A stretch of 64,000 nucleotides of DNA. Origin: Tupaia tana. Taxonomy: Eukaryota; Chordata; Mammalia; Scandentia; Tupaiidae. Where the stretch lies: NCBI GenBank assembly GCA_026018925.1, contig JAKSZU010000329.1, positions 62,001-126,000 on the forward strand. Reading direction: 5' to 3'. The notes beneath the pieces were generated by a model, which saw only the letters and a program-made list of their open reading frames with translations, was not told where the DNA came from and did not search any database. A program made the translations under genes and the position numbers. Each line of letters opens with the position of its first letter. Within the stretch, counting starts at the first letter, position 1. Shown here in pieces: positions 47,120 through 61,890 of the stretch.

Positions 47120-50100
47120 AGCACGCAAAGCTAGTGTGGTAGGGAGCCCCTCTGGCCTTCTATCTCTGTCTCTGTGTCTTGAGGTCTCTGTCTCTCTCGG
47201 TTCCTGTCTCCTCATTTTTTGTTTTGGTAATTTTTGCTTTTTACGATTTTTTTAAAGGTAGAATTTCTCTCTGGCTCTCAGCTCCATCTTTTGTTTTGTT
47301 AATAAGCCCCTTCTGCTCCTTTCTCCCATGCAGGAGAGTTGAGCCATTCTCTGAGAACTTTCCACATGGATACTGGGAACTAGATATTTCAGGGCTCAGG
47401 AGAAATGAAGATTTTCTACTCATAATTCAGCCTCCAGCAAGCAAAGCTAGTGTGGTAAGGAGCCCTCTGGCCTTCTATCTCTGTCTCTGTGTCTCTGAAG
47501 TCTCTGTCTCTCTCTGCTCCTGTCTCCTCATTTTTTTTTGGTAATTTTTCCTTTTTACGATTTTTTTAAAGGTAGAATTTCTCTCTGGTTCTCAGCTCCA
47601 TCTTTTGTTTAGTTAATAAGCCCTTCTGCTCCTTTCTACCAGGCAGGAGAGTTGAGCCATTCTCTGAGAAGGTTCCACATGGATACTGGGAACTAGATAT
47701 TTCAGGGCTCTGGAGAAATGAAGATTTTCTACTCATAATTCACGTTCCAGCAGGCAAAGCTAGTGTGGTAGGGAGCCCCTCTGGCTTTCTATCTCTGTCT
47801 CTGTGTCTCTGAGGTCTCTGTCTCTCTCTTCTCCTGTTTCCTCATTTTTTTTTGGTAATTTTTCCTTTTTACGATTTTTTTAAAGGTAGAATTTCTCTCT
47901 GAATCTCAGCTCCATCTTTTGTTTTGTTAATAAGCCCTTCTGCTCCTTTCTCCCAGGCAGGAGAGTTGAGCCATTCTCTGAGAAGTTTCCACATGGATAC
48001 TGGGAACTAGATATTTCAGGGCTCAGGAGAAATGAAGATTTTCTACTCATAATTCAGCCCCCAGCACGCAAAGCTAGTGTGGTAGGGAACCCCTCTGGCC
48101 TTCTATCTCTGTCTCTGTGTCTCTGAGATCTCTGTCTCTCTGCTCCTGTCTCCTCTTTTTTTTTTTGGTAATTTTTCATTTTTATGATTTTTTTAAAGGT
48201 AGAATTTCTCTCTGGCTCTCAGCTCCATCTTTTGTTTTGTTAATAAGACCTTCTGCTCCTTCCTCCCAGGCAGGAGAGTTGAGCCATTCTCTGAGAAGAT
48301 TCCACATGGATACTGGGAACTAGATATGTCAGGGCTCAGGAGAAAGGAAGATTTTCTACTTATAATTCAGCCTCCAGCAGGCAAAGCTAGTGTGGTAGGG
48401 AGCCCCTCTGGCCTTCTATCTCTGTCTCTGTGTCTCTGAGGTCTCTGTCTCTCTCTGCTCCTGTCTCCTCATTTTTTTTGGTAATTTTTCCTTTTTACGA
48501 TTTTTTTAAATGTAGAATTTCTCTCTGGCTCTCAGCTCCGTCTTTTGTTTTGTTAATCAGCCCTTCTGCTACTTTCTCCCAGGCAAGAGAGTTGAGCCAT
48601 TCTCTGAGAAGATTCCACATGGATACCGGGAACTAGATATTTCAGGGCTCAGGAGAAATGAAGATTTTCTACTCATAATTCAGCCTCCAGCAAGCAAAGC
48701 TAGTGTGGTAGGGAGCCCCTCTGGCCTTCTGTCCCTGTCTCTGTGTCTCTGAGGTCTCTGTATCTCTCTGCTCCTGTCTCCTCATTTTTTTTTTCGGTAA
48801 TTTTTCCTTTTTACGATTTTTTTAAAGGTAGAATTTCTCTCTGGCTCTCAGCTCCATCTTTTGTTTTGTTAATAAGCCCTTCTGCTCATTTCTCCCAGGA
48901 AGGAGAGTTGAGCCATTCTCTGAGAAGTTTCCACATGGATACTGGGAACTTGATATTTCAAGGCTCAGGAGAAATGAAGATTTTCTACTCATAATTCAGC
49001 CTACAGGAAGCAAAGTTAGTGTGGTAGGGAGCCCCTCTGGCCTTCTATCTCAGTCTCTGTGTCTCTGAGATCTCTGTCTCTCTCTGCTCCTGTCTCCTCA
49101 TTTTTCTTTTTGGTAATTTTTCCTTTTTACGATTTTTTTAAAGGTAGAATTTCTCTCTGGCTCTCAGCTCCATCTTTTGTTTTGTTAATAAGCCCTTCTG
49201 CTCCTTTCTCCCAGGCAGGAGAGTTTAGCCATTATCTGAGAAGATTCCACATGGATACTGGGAACTAGATATTTCAGGGCTCAGGAGGAATGAAGATTTT
49301 CTACTCATAATTCAGCCTCCAGCAAGCAAAGCTAGTGTGGTAGGGAGCCCCTCTGGCCTTCTATCTCTGTCTCTGTGTCTCTGAGGTCTCTGTCTCTCTC
49401 TGCTCCTGTCTCCTCATTTATTTTTTTGGTAATTTTTCCTTTTTACGATTTTTTTAAAGGTAGAATTTCTCTCTAGCTCTCAGCTCCATCTTTTGTTTCG
49501 TTAATAAGCCCTTCTGCTCTTTTCTCCCAGGCAGGAGAGTTGAGCCATTCTCTGAGAAGTTTCCACATGGATACTGGGAACTAGATATTTCAGGGCTCAG
49601 GAGAAATGAAGATTTTCTACTCATAATTCAGCCTCCAGCAAGCAAAGCTAGTGTGGTAGGGAGCCCCTCTGGCCTTCTATCTCTGTCTCTGTGTCTCTGA
49701 GGTGTCTGTCTCTCTCTGCTCCTGTCTCCTCATTTTTTTTTTGGTAATTTTTCCTTTTTACTATTTTTTTAAAGGTAGAATTTCTCTGTCGCTCTCAGCT
49801 CCATCTTTTGTTTTGTTAATAAGCCCTTCTGCTCCTTTCTCCCAGGCAGGAGAGTTGAGCCATTCTCTGAGAAGATTCCACATGGATACTGGGAACTAGA
49901 TATTTCAGGGCTCAGGAGAAATGAAGATTTTCTACTCATAATTCAGCCCCCAGCACGCCAAAGCTAGTGTGGTAGGGAGCCCCTCTGGCCTTCTATCTCT
50001 GTCTCTGTGTCTCTGAGGTCTCTGTCTCTCTCTGCTCCTGTCTCCTCATATTTTTTGGTAATTTTTTCTTTGTACGATTTTTTTAAAGGTAGAATTTCTC

Positions 50101-53100
50101 TGTCGCTCTCATCTCCATCTTGTTGTTTTGTTAATAAGCCCTTCTGTTCCTTTCTCCCAGGCAGGAGAGTTGAGCCATTCTCTGAGAAGATTCCACATGG
50201 ATACTGGGAACTAGATACTTCACGGCTCAGGAGAAATGAAGATTTTCTACTCATAATTCAACCCCCAGCACGCAAAGCTAGTGTGGTAGGGAGCCCCTCT
50301 GGCCTTCTATCTCTGTCTCTGTGTCTCTGAGGTCTCTGTCTCTCTCTGCTCCTGTCTCTCTCTTTTTTTTGGTAATTTTTCTTTTTTATGATTTTTTTAA
50401 AGGTAGAATTTCTCTCTGGCGCTCAGCTCCATCTTTTGTTTTGTAAATAAGCCCTTCTGCTCCTTCCTCCCAGGCAGGAGAGTTGAGCCACTCTCTGAGA
50501 AGATTCAACATGGATACTGGGAAAAAGATATTTCAGGGCTCAGGAGAAAGCAAAATTTTCTACTCATAATTCAGCCTCCAGCAGGCAAAGCTAGTGTGGT
50601 AGGGAGCCCCTCTGGCCTTCTATCTCTGTCTCTGTGTCTCTGAGGTCTCTGTCTCTCTCTGCTCCTGTCTCCTCATTTTTTTTTGGTAATTTTTCCTTTT
50701 TACGATTTTTTAAATGTAGAATTTCTCTCTGGCTCTCAGCTCCATCTTTTGTTTTTTAATAAGCCCTTCTGCTACTTTCTCCCAGGCAAGAGAGTTGAGC
50801 CATTCTCTGAGAAGATTCCACAATGGATACTGGGAACTAGATATTTCAGGGCTCAGGAGAAATGAAGATTTTCTACTCATAATTCAGCCCTCCAGCAAGC
50901 AAAGCTAGTGTGCTAGGGAGCCCCTCTGGCCTTCTATTACTGTCTCTGTGTCTCTGAGATCTCTGTCTCTCTCTGCTCCTGTCTCCTCATTTTCTTTGGT
51001 AATTTTTCCTTTTTAACGATTTTTTTAAAGGTAGAATTTCTCTCTGGCGCTCAGCTCCATCTTTTGTTTTGTTAATAAGCCCTTCTGCTCCTTTCTCCCA
51101 GGCAGGAGAGTTGAGCCATTCTCTGAGAAGATTCCACATGGATACTGGGAACTAGATATTTCAGGCTCTGGAGAAATGAAGATTTTCTACTCATAATTCA
51201 GCCTCCAGCAGGCAAAGCTAGTGTGGTAGGGAGCCCCTCTGGCTTTCTGTCTCTGTCTCTGTGTCTCTGAGGTCTCTGTCTCTCTCTGCTCCAGTCTCCT
51301 CATTTTTTTTTCTGGTAATTATTCCTTTTTACGTTTTTTTTAAAGGTAGAATTTCTCTCTGGCTCTCAGCTCCATCTTTTGTTTTGTTAATAAGCCCTTC
51401 TGCTCCTTTCTCCCAGACAGGAGAGTTGAGCCATTCTCTGAGAAGATTCCACATGGAGACTGGGAACTAGATATGTCAGGGCTCAGGAGAAATGAAGATT
51501 TTCTACTCATAATTCAGCCTCAGCAAGCAAAGCTAGTGTGGTAGGGAGCCCCTCTCGCCTACTATCCCTGTCTCTGTGTCTCTGAGGTCTCTGTCTCTCT
51601 CTGCTCCTGTCTCTCATTTTTTTTCGGTAATTTTTCCTTTTTACGATTTTTTAAAGGTAGAATTTCTCTCTGGCTCTCAGCTCCATCTTTTGTTTTGTTA
51701 ATAAGCCCTTCTGCTCCTTTCTCCCAGGAAGGAGAGTTGAGCCATTCTCTGAGAAGATTCCACATGGATTACTGGGAACTAGATATTTCAGGGCTCAGGA
51801 GAAATGAAGATTTTCTACTCTCTAATTCAGCCTCCAGGAAGGAAGTTAGTGTGGTAGGGAGCCCCTCGGGCCTTCTATCTCAGTCTCTGTGTCTCTGAGG
51901 TCTCTGTCTCTCTCTGCTCCTGTCTCCTCATTTTTCTTTTTGGTTAATTTTTCCTTTTTACGATTTTTTTAAAGGTAGAATTTCTCTCTGGCTCTCAGCT
52001 CCATCTTTTGTATTGTTAATAAGCCCTTCTGCTCCTTTCTCCCAGGCAGGAGAGTTGAGCCATTCTCTGAGAAGATTCCACATGGATACTGGGAACTAGA
52101 TATTTCAGGGCTCAGGAGAAATGAAGATTTTCTACTCATAATTCAGCCTCCAGCAAGCAAAGCTAGTGTGGTAGGGAGCCCCTCTGGCCTTCTATCTCTG
52201 TCTCTGTGTCTCTGAGGTCTCTGTCTCTCTCTGCTCCTGTCTCCTCATTTATTTTTTTGGTAATTTTTCCTTTTTACGATTTTTTTAAAGGTAGAAGTTT
52301 CTCTCTGGCTCTCAGCTCCATCTTTTGTTTCGTAATAAGCCCTTCTGGTCCTTTCTCCCAGGCAGGAGAGTTGAGCCATTCTCTGAGAAGTTTCCACATG
52401 GATACTGGGAACTAGATATTTCACGGCTCAAGAGAAATGAAGATTTTCTACTCATATTCAGCCTCCAGCAAGCAAAGCTAGTGTGGTAGGGAGCCCCTCT
52501 GGCCTTCTATCTCTGTCTCTGTGTCTCTGAGGTCTCTGTCTCTCTCTGCTCCTGTCTCCTTTTTTTTTTTGGTAATTTTTCCTTTTTACGATTTTTTTAA
52601 AGGTAGAATTTCTCTGTCGCCTCTCAGCTCCATCTTTTGTTTTGTTAATAAGCCCTTCTGCTCCTTTCTCCCAGGCAGGAGAGTTGAGCCATTCTCTGAG
52701 AAGATTCCACATGGATACTGGGAACTAGATATTTCAGGCCTCAGGAGAAATGAAGATTTTCTACTCATAATTCAGCCCCTAGCACGCAAAGCTAGTGTGG
52801 TAGGGAGCCCCTCTGGCCTTCTATTCTCTTTCTCTGTGTCTCTGAGGTCTCTGTCTCTCTCTGCTCCTGTCTCCTCATTTTTTTTTTGTAAATTTTTCTT
52901 TTTTATGATTTTTTTAAAGGTAGAATTTCTCTCTGGCTCTCAGCTCCATCTTTTGTTTTGTTAATAAGCCCTTCTGCTCCTTCCTCCCAGGCAGGAGAGT
53001 TGAGCCATTCTCTGAGAAGCTTCCACATGGATACTGGGAACTAGATATTTCAGGGCTCAGGAGAACAGGAAGATTTTTCTACTCATAATTCAGCATCCAG

Positions 53101-56100
53101 CAGGCAAATCTAGTGTGGTAGGGAGCCCCTCTGGCCTTCTATCTCTGTCTCTGTGTCTCTGAGGTCTCTGTCTCTCTCTGCTCCTCTCTCCTCATTTTTT
53201 TTGGTAATTTTTCCTTTTTACGATTTTTTTAAATGTAGAATTTCTCTCTAGCTCTCAGCTCCATCTTTTGTTTTGTTAATAAGCCCTTCTGCTACATTCT
53301 CCCAGGCAAGAGAGTTGAGCCATTCTCTGAGAAGATTGCACATGGATACTGGGGAACTAGATATTTCAGGGCTCAGGAGAAATGAAGATTTTCTACTCAT
53401 AATTCAGCCTCCAGCAAGCAAAGCTAGTGTGGTAGGGAGCCCCTCTGGCCTTCTATTACTGTCTCTGTGTCTCTGAGGTCTCTGTCTCTCTCTGCTCCTC
53501 TCTCTCATTTTTTTTGTTAATTTTTCCTTTTTACGATTTTTTTAAAGGTAGAATTTCTCTCAGGCTCTCAGCTCCATCTTTTTGTTTTGTTAATAAGCCC
53601 TTCTGCTCCTTTCTCCCCGTCAGGAGTGTTGAGCCATTCTCTGAGAAGATTCCACATGGATACTGGGAACTAGATATTTCAGGGCTCTGGAGAAATGAAG
53701 ATTTTCTACTCATATTTCAGCCTCCAGCAGGCAAAGCTAGTGTGGTAGGGAGCCCCTCTGGCTTTCTATCCTCTGTCTCTGTGTCTCTGAGGTCTCTGTC
53801 TCTCTCTGCTCCTGTCTCCTCCTTTTTTGTAATTTTTCTTTTTTATGATTTTTTTAAAGGTAGAATTTCTCTCTGGCTCTCAGCTCCATCTTTTTGTTTT
53901 GTTAATAAGCCCTTCTGCTCCTTCCTCCCAGGCAGGAGAGTTGAGCCATTCTCTGAGAAGATTCCACATGGATACTGGGAACTAGATATTTCAGGTCTCA
54001 GGAGAAAGGAAGATTTCTACTCATAATTCAGCCTCCAGCAGGCAAAGCTAGTGTGGTAGGGAGCCCCTCTGGCCTTCTATCTCTGTCTCTGTGTCTCTGA
54101 GGTCTCTGTCTCTCTCTGCTCCTGTCTCCTAATTTTTTTGGGTAATTTTTCTATTTACGATTTTTTAAATGTAGAATTTCTCTCTGGATCTCAGCTCCAT
54201 CTTTTGTTTTGTTAATAAGCCCTTCTGCTACTTTCTCCCAGGCAAGAGAGTTGAGCCATTCTCTGAGAAGATTGCACATGGATACTGGGAACTAGATATT
54301 TCAGGGCTCAGGAGAATGAAGATTTTCTACTCATAATTCAGCCTCCAGCAAGCAAAGCTAGTGTGCTAGGGAGCCCCTCTGGCTTTCTGTCTCTGTCTCT
54401 GTGTCTCTGAGGTCTCTGTCTCTCTCTGCTCCTGTCTCCTCATTTTTTTTTGGTAGTTTTTCTTTTTTACGATTTTTTAAAGGTAGAATTTCTCTCTGGC
54501 TCTCAGCTCCATCTTTTGTATTTGTTAATAAGCCCTTCTGCTCCTTTCTCCCAGACAGAGAGTTGAGCCATTCTCTGAGAAGATTCCACATGGATACTGG
54601 GAACTAGATATGTCAGGGCTCAGGAGAAATGAAGATTTTCTACTCATAATTCAGCCTCCAGCAAGCAAGCTAGTGTGGTAGGGAGCCCCTCTGGACTTCT
54701 ATTACTGTCTCTGTGTCTCTGAGGTCTCTGTCTCTCTCTGCTCCTCTCTCCTCATTTTTTTTGTTAATTTTCCTTTTTACGATTTGTTTTAAAGGTAGAA
54801 TTTCTCTCTGGCTCTCAGCTCCATCTTTTGTTATTGTTAATAAGCCCTTCTGCTCCTTTCTCCCAGTCAGGAGTGTTCAGCCATTCTCTGAGAAGATTAC
54901 ACATGGATACTGGGAATTTGATATTTCAGGCTCAGGAGAAATGAAGATTTTCTACTCAATAATTCAGCCTCCAGCAAGCAAAGCTAGTGTGGTAGGGAGC
55001 CCCTCTGGCCTTCTATCTCTGTCTCTGTGTCTCTGAGGTCTCTGTCTTTCTCTGCTCCTGTCTCCTCATTTTTTTTGGTAATTTTTCCTTATTACGATTT
55101 TTTTAAATGTAGAATTTCTCTCTGGCTCTCTCAGCTCCATCTTTTGTTTTGTTAATAAGCCCTTCTGCTACTTTTCTCCCAGGCAAGAGAGTTGAGCCAT
55201 TCTCTGAGAAGATTGCACATGGATACTGGGAACTAGATATTTCAGGGCTCAGGAGAAATGAAGATATTCTACTCATAATTCAGCCTCCAGCAAGCAAAGC
55301 TAGTGTGCTAGGGAGCCCCTCGGGACTTCTATCTCTGTATCTGTGTCTCTGAGATCTCTGTCTCTCTCTGCTCCTGTCTCCTCATTTTTCTTTGGTAATT
55401 TTTCTTTTACGATTTTTTTAAGGGTAGAATTTCACTCTGGCGCTCAACTCCATCTTTTGCTTTTGTTAATAGAGCCCTTCTGCTCCTTTCTCCCCAAGGC
55501 AGGAGAGTTGAGCCATTCTCTGAGAAGATTCCACATGGATACTGGGAACTAGATATGTCAGGGCTCAGGAGAAATGAAGATTTTCTACTCATAATTCAGC
55601 CTCCAGCAAGCAAAGCTAGTGTGGTAGGGAGCCCCTCTGGCCTTCTATTACTGTCTCTGTGTCTCTGAGGTCTCTGTCTCTCTGCTCCTCTCTCCTTCAT
55701 TTTTTTTGTTAATTTTTCCTTTTTACGATTTTTTTAAAGGTAGAATTTCTCTCTGGCTCTCAGCTCCATCTTTTGTTTTGTTAATAAGCCCTTCTGCTCC
55801 TTTCTCCCAGTCAGGAGTGTTGAGCCATTCTCTGAGAAGATTCCACAATGGATACTGGGAATTTGATATTTCAGGGCTCAGGAGAAATGAAGATTTTCTA
55901 CTCATAATTCAGCCTCCAGCAAGCAAAGCTAGTGTGGTAGGGAGCCCCTCTGGCCTTCTATCTCTGTCTCTGTGTCTCTGAGGTCTCTGTCTCTCTCTGC
56001 TCCTGTCTCCTCATTTTTCTTGTGGTAATTTGTTCCATTTACGATTGTTTTAAAAGGTAGAATTTCTCTCTTGGCTCTCAGCTCCATCTTTTGTTTCGTT

Positions 56101-59100
56101 AATAAGTCCTTCTGCTCCTTTCTCCCAGGCAGGAGAGTTGAGCCATTCTCTGAGAAGATTCCACATGGATACTGGGAACCAGATATTTCAGGGCTCTGGA
56201 GAAATGAAGATTTTCTACTCATAATTCAGCCTCCAGCAGGCAAAGCTAGTGTGTTAGGGAGCCCCTCTGGCTTTCTATCTCGTGTCTCTGTGTCTCTGAG
56301 GTCTCTGTCTCTCTCTGCTCCTGTCTCCTCTTTTTTTTTTGTAATTTTTCTTTTTTATGATTTTTTTAAATGTAGAATTTCTCTCTGGCTCTCAGCTCCA
56401 TCTTTTGTTTTGTTAATAAGCCCTTCTGCTCCTTCTCTCCCAGGCAGGAGAGTTGAGCCATTCTCTGAGAAGATTCCACATGGATACTGAGGAACTAGAT
56501 ATTTCAGGGCTCAGGAGAAATGAAGATTTTCTACTCATAATTCAGCCTCCAGCAAGCAAAGCTAGTGTGCGTAGGGAGCCCCTCTGGCCTTCTATCTCTG
56601 TCTCTGTGTCTCTGAGGTCTCTGTCTCTCTCTGCTCCTGTCTCCTCATTTATTTTTTTGGTAATTTTTCCCTTTTTACGATTTTTTTAAAGGTAGAATTT
56701 CTCTGTCGCTCTCAGCTCCATCTTTTGTTTTGTTAATAAGCCCTTCTGCTCCTTTCTCCCAGGCAGGAGAGTTGAGACCATTCTCTGAGAAGATTCCACA
56801 TGGATACTGGGAAACTAGATATTTCAGGAGCTCAGGAGAAATGAAGATTTTCTACTCATAATTCAGCCCCCAGCAAGCAAAGCTAGTGTGGTAGGGAGCC
56901 CCTCTGGCTTTCTATCTCTGTCTCTGTGTCTCTGAGGTCTCTGTCTCTCTCTGTTCCTGTCTCCTCATTTTTTTTTTGGTAATTTTGCTTTTTACGATTT
57001 TTTTAAAGGTAGAATTTCTCTCTGGTCTCAGCTCCATCTTTTGTTTGTTAATAAGCCCCTTCTGTTCCTTTCTCCCAGGCAGGAGAGTTGAGCCATTCTC
57101 AGAGAAGATTCCACATGGATACTGGGAACTAGATATTTCAGGACTCTGGAGAAATGAAGATTTCTACACATAATTCAGCCTCCAGCAAGCAAAGCTAGTG
57201 TGGTAGGGAGCCCCTCTGGCCTATCTCTGATCTCTGTCTCTGTGTCTCTGAAGTCTCTGTCTCTCTCTGCTCCTGTCTCCTCATTTTTTTGGGTAATTTT
57301 CCCTTTTTACGATTTTTTTAAAGGTAGAATTTCTCTCTGGCTCTCAGGTCCATCTTTTGTTTTGTTAATAAGCCCTTCCGCTCCTTTCTCCCAGGCAGGA
57401 GAGTTGAGCCATTCTCTGAGAAGTTTCCACATGGATACTGGGAACTAGATACTTCAGGGCTCAGGATAAATGAAGATTTTTCTACTCATAATTCAGCCTC
57501 CAGCAGCAAAGCTGTGTGGTAGGGAGCCACTCTGGCCTTCTATTTCTCTCTCTGTGTCTCTGAAGTCCCTGTCCTCTCTCTGCTCCTGTCTCCTCATTTT
57601 TTTTTGGTAATTTTCTTTTTACGGATTTTTTAAAGGTAGAATTCTCTCTCTGGCTCTCGAGCTCCATCTTTTTTTTTGTTAATAAGCCCTTCTGCTCCTT
57701 TCTCCTAGGCAGGAGAGTTGAGCCATTCTCTGAGAAGATTCCACATGGATACTGGGAACTAGATATTTCAGGGCTCAGGAGAAATGAAGATTTTCTACTC
57801 ATAATTCAGCCTCCAGCAAGCAAAGCTAGTGTGGTAGGGAGCCCCTCTGGCCTTCTATCTCTGTCTCTGTGTCTCTGAGGTCTCTGTCTCTCTCTGCTCC
57901 TGTCTCCTCTTTTTTTTTGGTAATTTTTCTTTTTTATGATTTTTTAAAGGTAGAATTTCTCTCTGGCTCTCAGCTTCATCTTTTGTTTTGTTAATAAGCC
58001 CTTCTGCCTCTTCCTTCCAGGCAGGAGAGTTGAGCCATTCTCTGAGAAGAATCCACATGGATACTGGGAACTAGATATTTCAGGGCTCAGGAGAAAGGAA
58101 GATTTTCTACTCATAATTCAGCCTCCAGCAGGCTTAGCTAGTGTGGTAGGGAGCCCCTCTGGCCTTCTATCTCTGTCTCTGTGTCTCTGAGGTCTCTGTC
58201 TCTCTCTGCTCCTGTCTCCTCATTTTTTTTGGTAATTTTTCATTTTTACGATTTTTTAAATGTAGAATTTCTCTCTGGCTCTCAGCTCCATCTTTTGTTT
58301 TGTTAATAAGCCCTCTGCTACTTTCTCCCAGGCAAGAGAGTTGAGCCATTCTCTGAGATGATTCCCACATGGATACTGGGAACTAGATATTTCAGGGCTC
58401 AGGAGAAATGAAGATTTTCTACTCATAATTTAGCCTCCAGCAAGCAAAGCTAGTGTGCTAGGGAGCCCCTCGGGACTTCTATCTCTGTCTCTTTGTCTCT
58501 GAGATCTCTGTCTCTCTCTGCTCCTGTCTCCTCATTTTTCTTTGGTAATTTTTCCTTTTTACGATTTTTTTAAAGTAGAATTTCTCTCTGGCGCTCAGCT
58601 CCATCTTTTGTTTTGTTAATAAGCCCTTCTGCTCCTTTCTCCCAGGCAGGAGAGTTGAGCCATTCTCTGAGAAGATTCCACATGGATACTGGGAACTAGA
58701 TATTTCAGAGCTCTGGAGAAATGAAGATTTTCTACTCATAATTCAGCCTCCAGCAGGCAAAGCTAGTGTGTAGGGAGCTCCTCTGGCTTTCTGTCTCTGT
58801 CTCTGTGTCTCTGAGGTCTCTGTCTCTCTCTGCTCCTGTCTCCTCATTTTTTTTTTTGGTAATTTTTCCTTTTTACGATTTTTTTAAAGGTAGAATTTCT
58901 CTCTGGCTCTCAGCTCCATCCTTTGTTTTGTTATTAAGCCCTTCTGCTCCTTTCTCCCAGGCAGGAGAGTTGAGCCATTCTCTGAGAAGTTTCCACATGG
59001 ATACTGGGAACTAGATATTTCAGGGCTCAGGAGAAATGAAGATTTTCTACTCATAATTCATCCTCCAGAAAGCAAAGCTAGTGTGGTAGGGAGCCCCTCT

Positions 59101-61890
59101 GGCCTTCTATCTCTGTCTCTGTGTCTCTGAGGTCTCTGTCTCTCTCTGCTCCTGTCTCCTCATTTTTTTTTTGGTAATTTTTCCTTTTTACGATTTTTTT
59201 AAAGGTAGAATTTCTCTGTCGCTCTCATCTCCATCTTTTTTTTTGTTAATAAGGCCTTCTGCTCCTTTCTCCCAGGCAGGAGAGTTGAGCCATTCTCTGA
59301 GAAGATTCCACATGGATACTGGGAACTAGATATTTCAGGGCTCAGGAGAAATGAAGATTTTCTACTCATAATTCAGCCCCCAGCACGCAAAGCTAGTGTG
59401 GTAGGGAGCACCTCTGGCCTTCTATCTCTGTCTCTGTGTCTCTGAGGTCTCTGTCTCTCTCTGTTCCTGTCTCCTCATTTTTTGTTTTGGTTAATTTTTG
59501 CTTTTTACGATTTTTTTAAAGGTAGAATTTCTCTCTGGCTCTCAGCTCCATCTTTTGTTTTGTTAATAAGCCCTTCTGCTCCTTTCTCCCAGGCAGGAGA
59601 GTTGAGCCATTCTCTGAGAAGGTTCCACATGGATACTGGGAACTAGATATTTCAAGGCTCAGAGAAATGAAGATTTTCTACTTATAATTCAGCCTCCAGC
59701 AAGCAAAGCTAGTGTGGTAGGGAGCCCCTCTGGCCTTCTATCTCTGTCTCTGTGTCTCTGAAGTCTCTGTCTCTCTCTGCTCCTGTCTCCTCATGTTTTT
59801 TTGGTAATTTTTTCTTTTACGATTTTTTTAAAGGTAGAATTTCTCTCTGGCTCTCAGCTCCATCTTTTGTTTTGTTAATAAGCCCTTCTGCTCTTTCTCC
59901 CAGGCAGGAGAGTTGAGCCATTCTCAGAGAAGATTCCACATGGATACTGGGAACTAGATATTTCAGGGCTCAGGAGAAATGAAGATTTTCTACTCATAAT
60001 TCCGCCTCCAGCAAGCAAAGCTAGTGTGGTAGGGAGCCCTCTGGCCTTCTATCTCTGTCTCTGTGTCTCTGAAGTCTCTGTCTCTCTCTGCTCCTGTCCT
60101 CCTCATATTTTTTTTGGTAATTTTTCCTTTTTACGATTTTTTTAAAGGTAGAATTTCTCTCTGGCTCTCAGCTCCATCTTTTGTTTTGTTAATAAGCCCT
60201 TCTGCTCCTTTCTACCAGGCAGGAGAGTTGAGCCATTATCTGAGAAGATTCCACATGGATACTGGGAACTAGATATTTCAGGCTCAGGAGAAATGAAGAT
60301 TTTCTACTCATAATTCAGCTCCAGCAAGCAAAGCTAGTGTGCTAGGGAGCCCCTCGGGACTTCTATATCTGTCCTCTGTGTCTCTGAGATCTCTGTCTCT
60401 CTCTGCTCCTGTCTCCTCATTTTTCTTTGGTAATTTTTCTTTTACGATTTTTTTTAAAGGTAGAATTTCACTCTGGCGCTCAACTCCATCTTTTGTTTTG
60501 TTAATAAGTCCTTCTGCTCCTTTCTCCCAGGCAGGAGAGTTGAGCCATTCTCTGAGAAGATTCCACATGGATACTGGGAACTAGATATTTCAGGGCTCTG
60601 GAGAAATGAAGATTTTCTACTCATAATTCAGCCTCCAGCAGGCAAAGCTAGTGTGGTAGGGAGCCCCTCTGGCTTTCTGTCTCTGTCTCTGTGTCTCTGA
60701 GGTCTCTGTCTCTCTCTGCTCCTGTCTCCTCATTTTTTTTTTGGTAATTTTTCCTTTTTACGATTTTTTTTAAAGGTAGAATTTCTCTCTGGCTCTCAGC
60801 TCAATCTTTTGTTTTGTTAATAAGCCCTTCTGCTCCTTTCTCCGAGACAAGAGAGTTGAGCCGTTCTCTGAGAAGATTCCACATGGATACTGGGAACTAG
60901 ATATGTCAGGGCTCAGGAGAAATGAAGATTTTCTACTCATAATTCAGCCTCCAGCAAGCAAAGCTAGTGTGGTAGGGAGCCCTCTGGCCTTCTATTACTG
61001 TCTCTGTGTCTCTGAGGTCTCTGTCTCTCTCTGCTCCTCTCTCCTCAATTTTTTTGTTAATTTTTCATTTTTACGATTTTTGTAAAGGTAGAATTTCTCT
61101 CTGGCTCTCAGCTCCATCTTTTGTTTTGTAATAAGCCCTTCTGCTCCTTTCTCCCAGTCAGGAGTGTTGAGCCATTCTCTGAGAAGATTCCACATGGATA
61201 CTGGAATTTGATATTTCAGGGCTCAGGATAAATGAAGATTTTCTACTCATAATTCAGCCTCCAGCAAGCAAAGCTAGTGTGGTAGGGAGCCCCTCTGGCC
61301 TTCTATCTCTGTCTCTGTGTCTCTGAGGTCTCTGTCTCTCTCTGCTCCTGTCTCCTCATTTTTCTTTTTGGTAATTTTTCCATTTTACGATTGTTTTAAG
61401 GTAGAATTTCTCTCTGGCTCTCAGCTCCATCTTTTGTTTCGTTAATAAGTCCTTCTGCTCCTTTCTCCCAGGCAGGAGAGTTGAGCCATTCTCTGAGAAG
61501 ATTCCACATGGATACTGGGAACTAGATATTTCAGGGCTCTGGAGAAATGAAGATTTTCTACTCATAATTCAGCCTCCAGCAAGCAAAGCTAGTGTCGGTA
61601 GGGAGCCCCTCTGGCCTTCTATCTCTGTCTCTGTGTCTCTGAGGTCTCTGTCTCTCTCTGCTCCTGTCTCCTCATTTTTTTTGGTAATTTTTCCTTTTTA
61701 CGATTTTTTTAAAGGTAGAATTTCTCTGTCGCTCTCATCTCCATCTTTTGTTTTGTTAATAAGCCCTTCTGCTCCTTTCTCCAGGCAGGAGAGTTGAGCC
61801 ATTCTCTGAGAAGATTCCACATGGATACTGGGAACTAGATATTTCAGGGCTCAGGAGAAATGAAGATTTTCTACTCATAATTCAGCCCCC
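47120..61890 (+). repeat. Super-repeat copy 2 (14,771 bp, about 47 monomers)
   Basis: Starts with AGCACGCAAAG at 47,120 and ends before the same site at 61,891. It is 336 bp longer than copy 1: about one monomer (the pair at 51,889-52,520) plus a net surplus of small insertions. The first 2.8 kb aligns to copy 1 almost without gaps (33,681 to 48,117, 34,307 to 48,743 and 35,266 to 49,702 all differ by 14,436). Later segments keep the same subtype order but contain many small indels. Confidence 0.87.
51889..52520 (+). repeat. Two-monomer pair, the fuller counterpart of the 37.45-kb hybrid
   Basis: Two complete monomers stand where copy 1 has one. The first ends GAAGATTCC and TTTCAGGGCTC. The second has CATTTATTTTTTTGG, TTTCGTAATAAG, CTTCTGGTCC and GAAGTTTCC, then TTTCACGGCTC. 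Both contain private small insertions (GGTTAATT at 51,943, GTAGAAGTTTC at 52,296) that are best treated as possible sequence error. Confidence 0.75.

Noticed and set aside
52521..54026. Longer open frames (121-170 codons) in the 47-56 kb zone
   Set aside because: They arise where small private insertions join two frames of adjacent satellite sequence, in the zone suspected of consensus error. The residues are the same satellite peptides concatenated.
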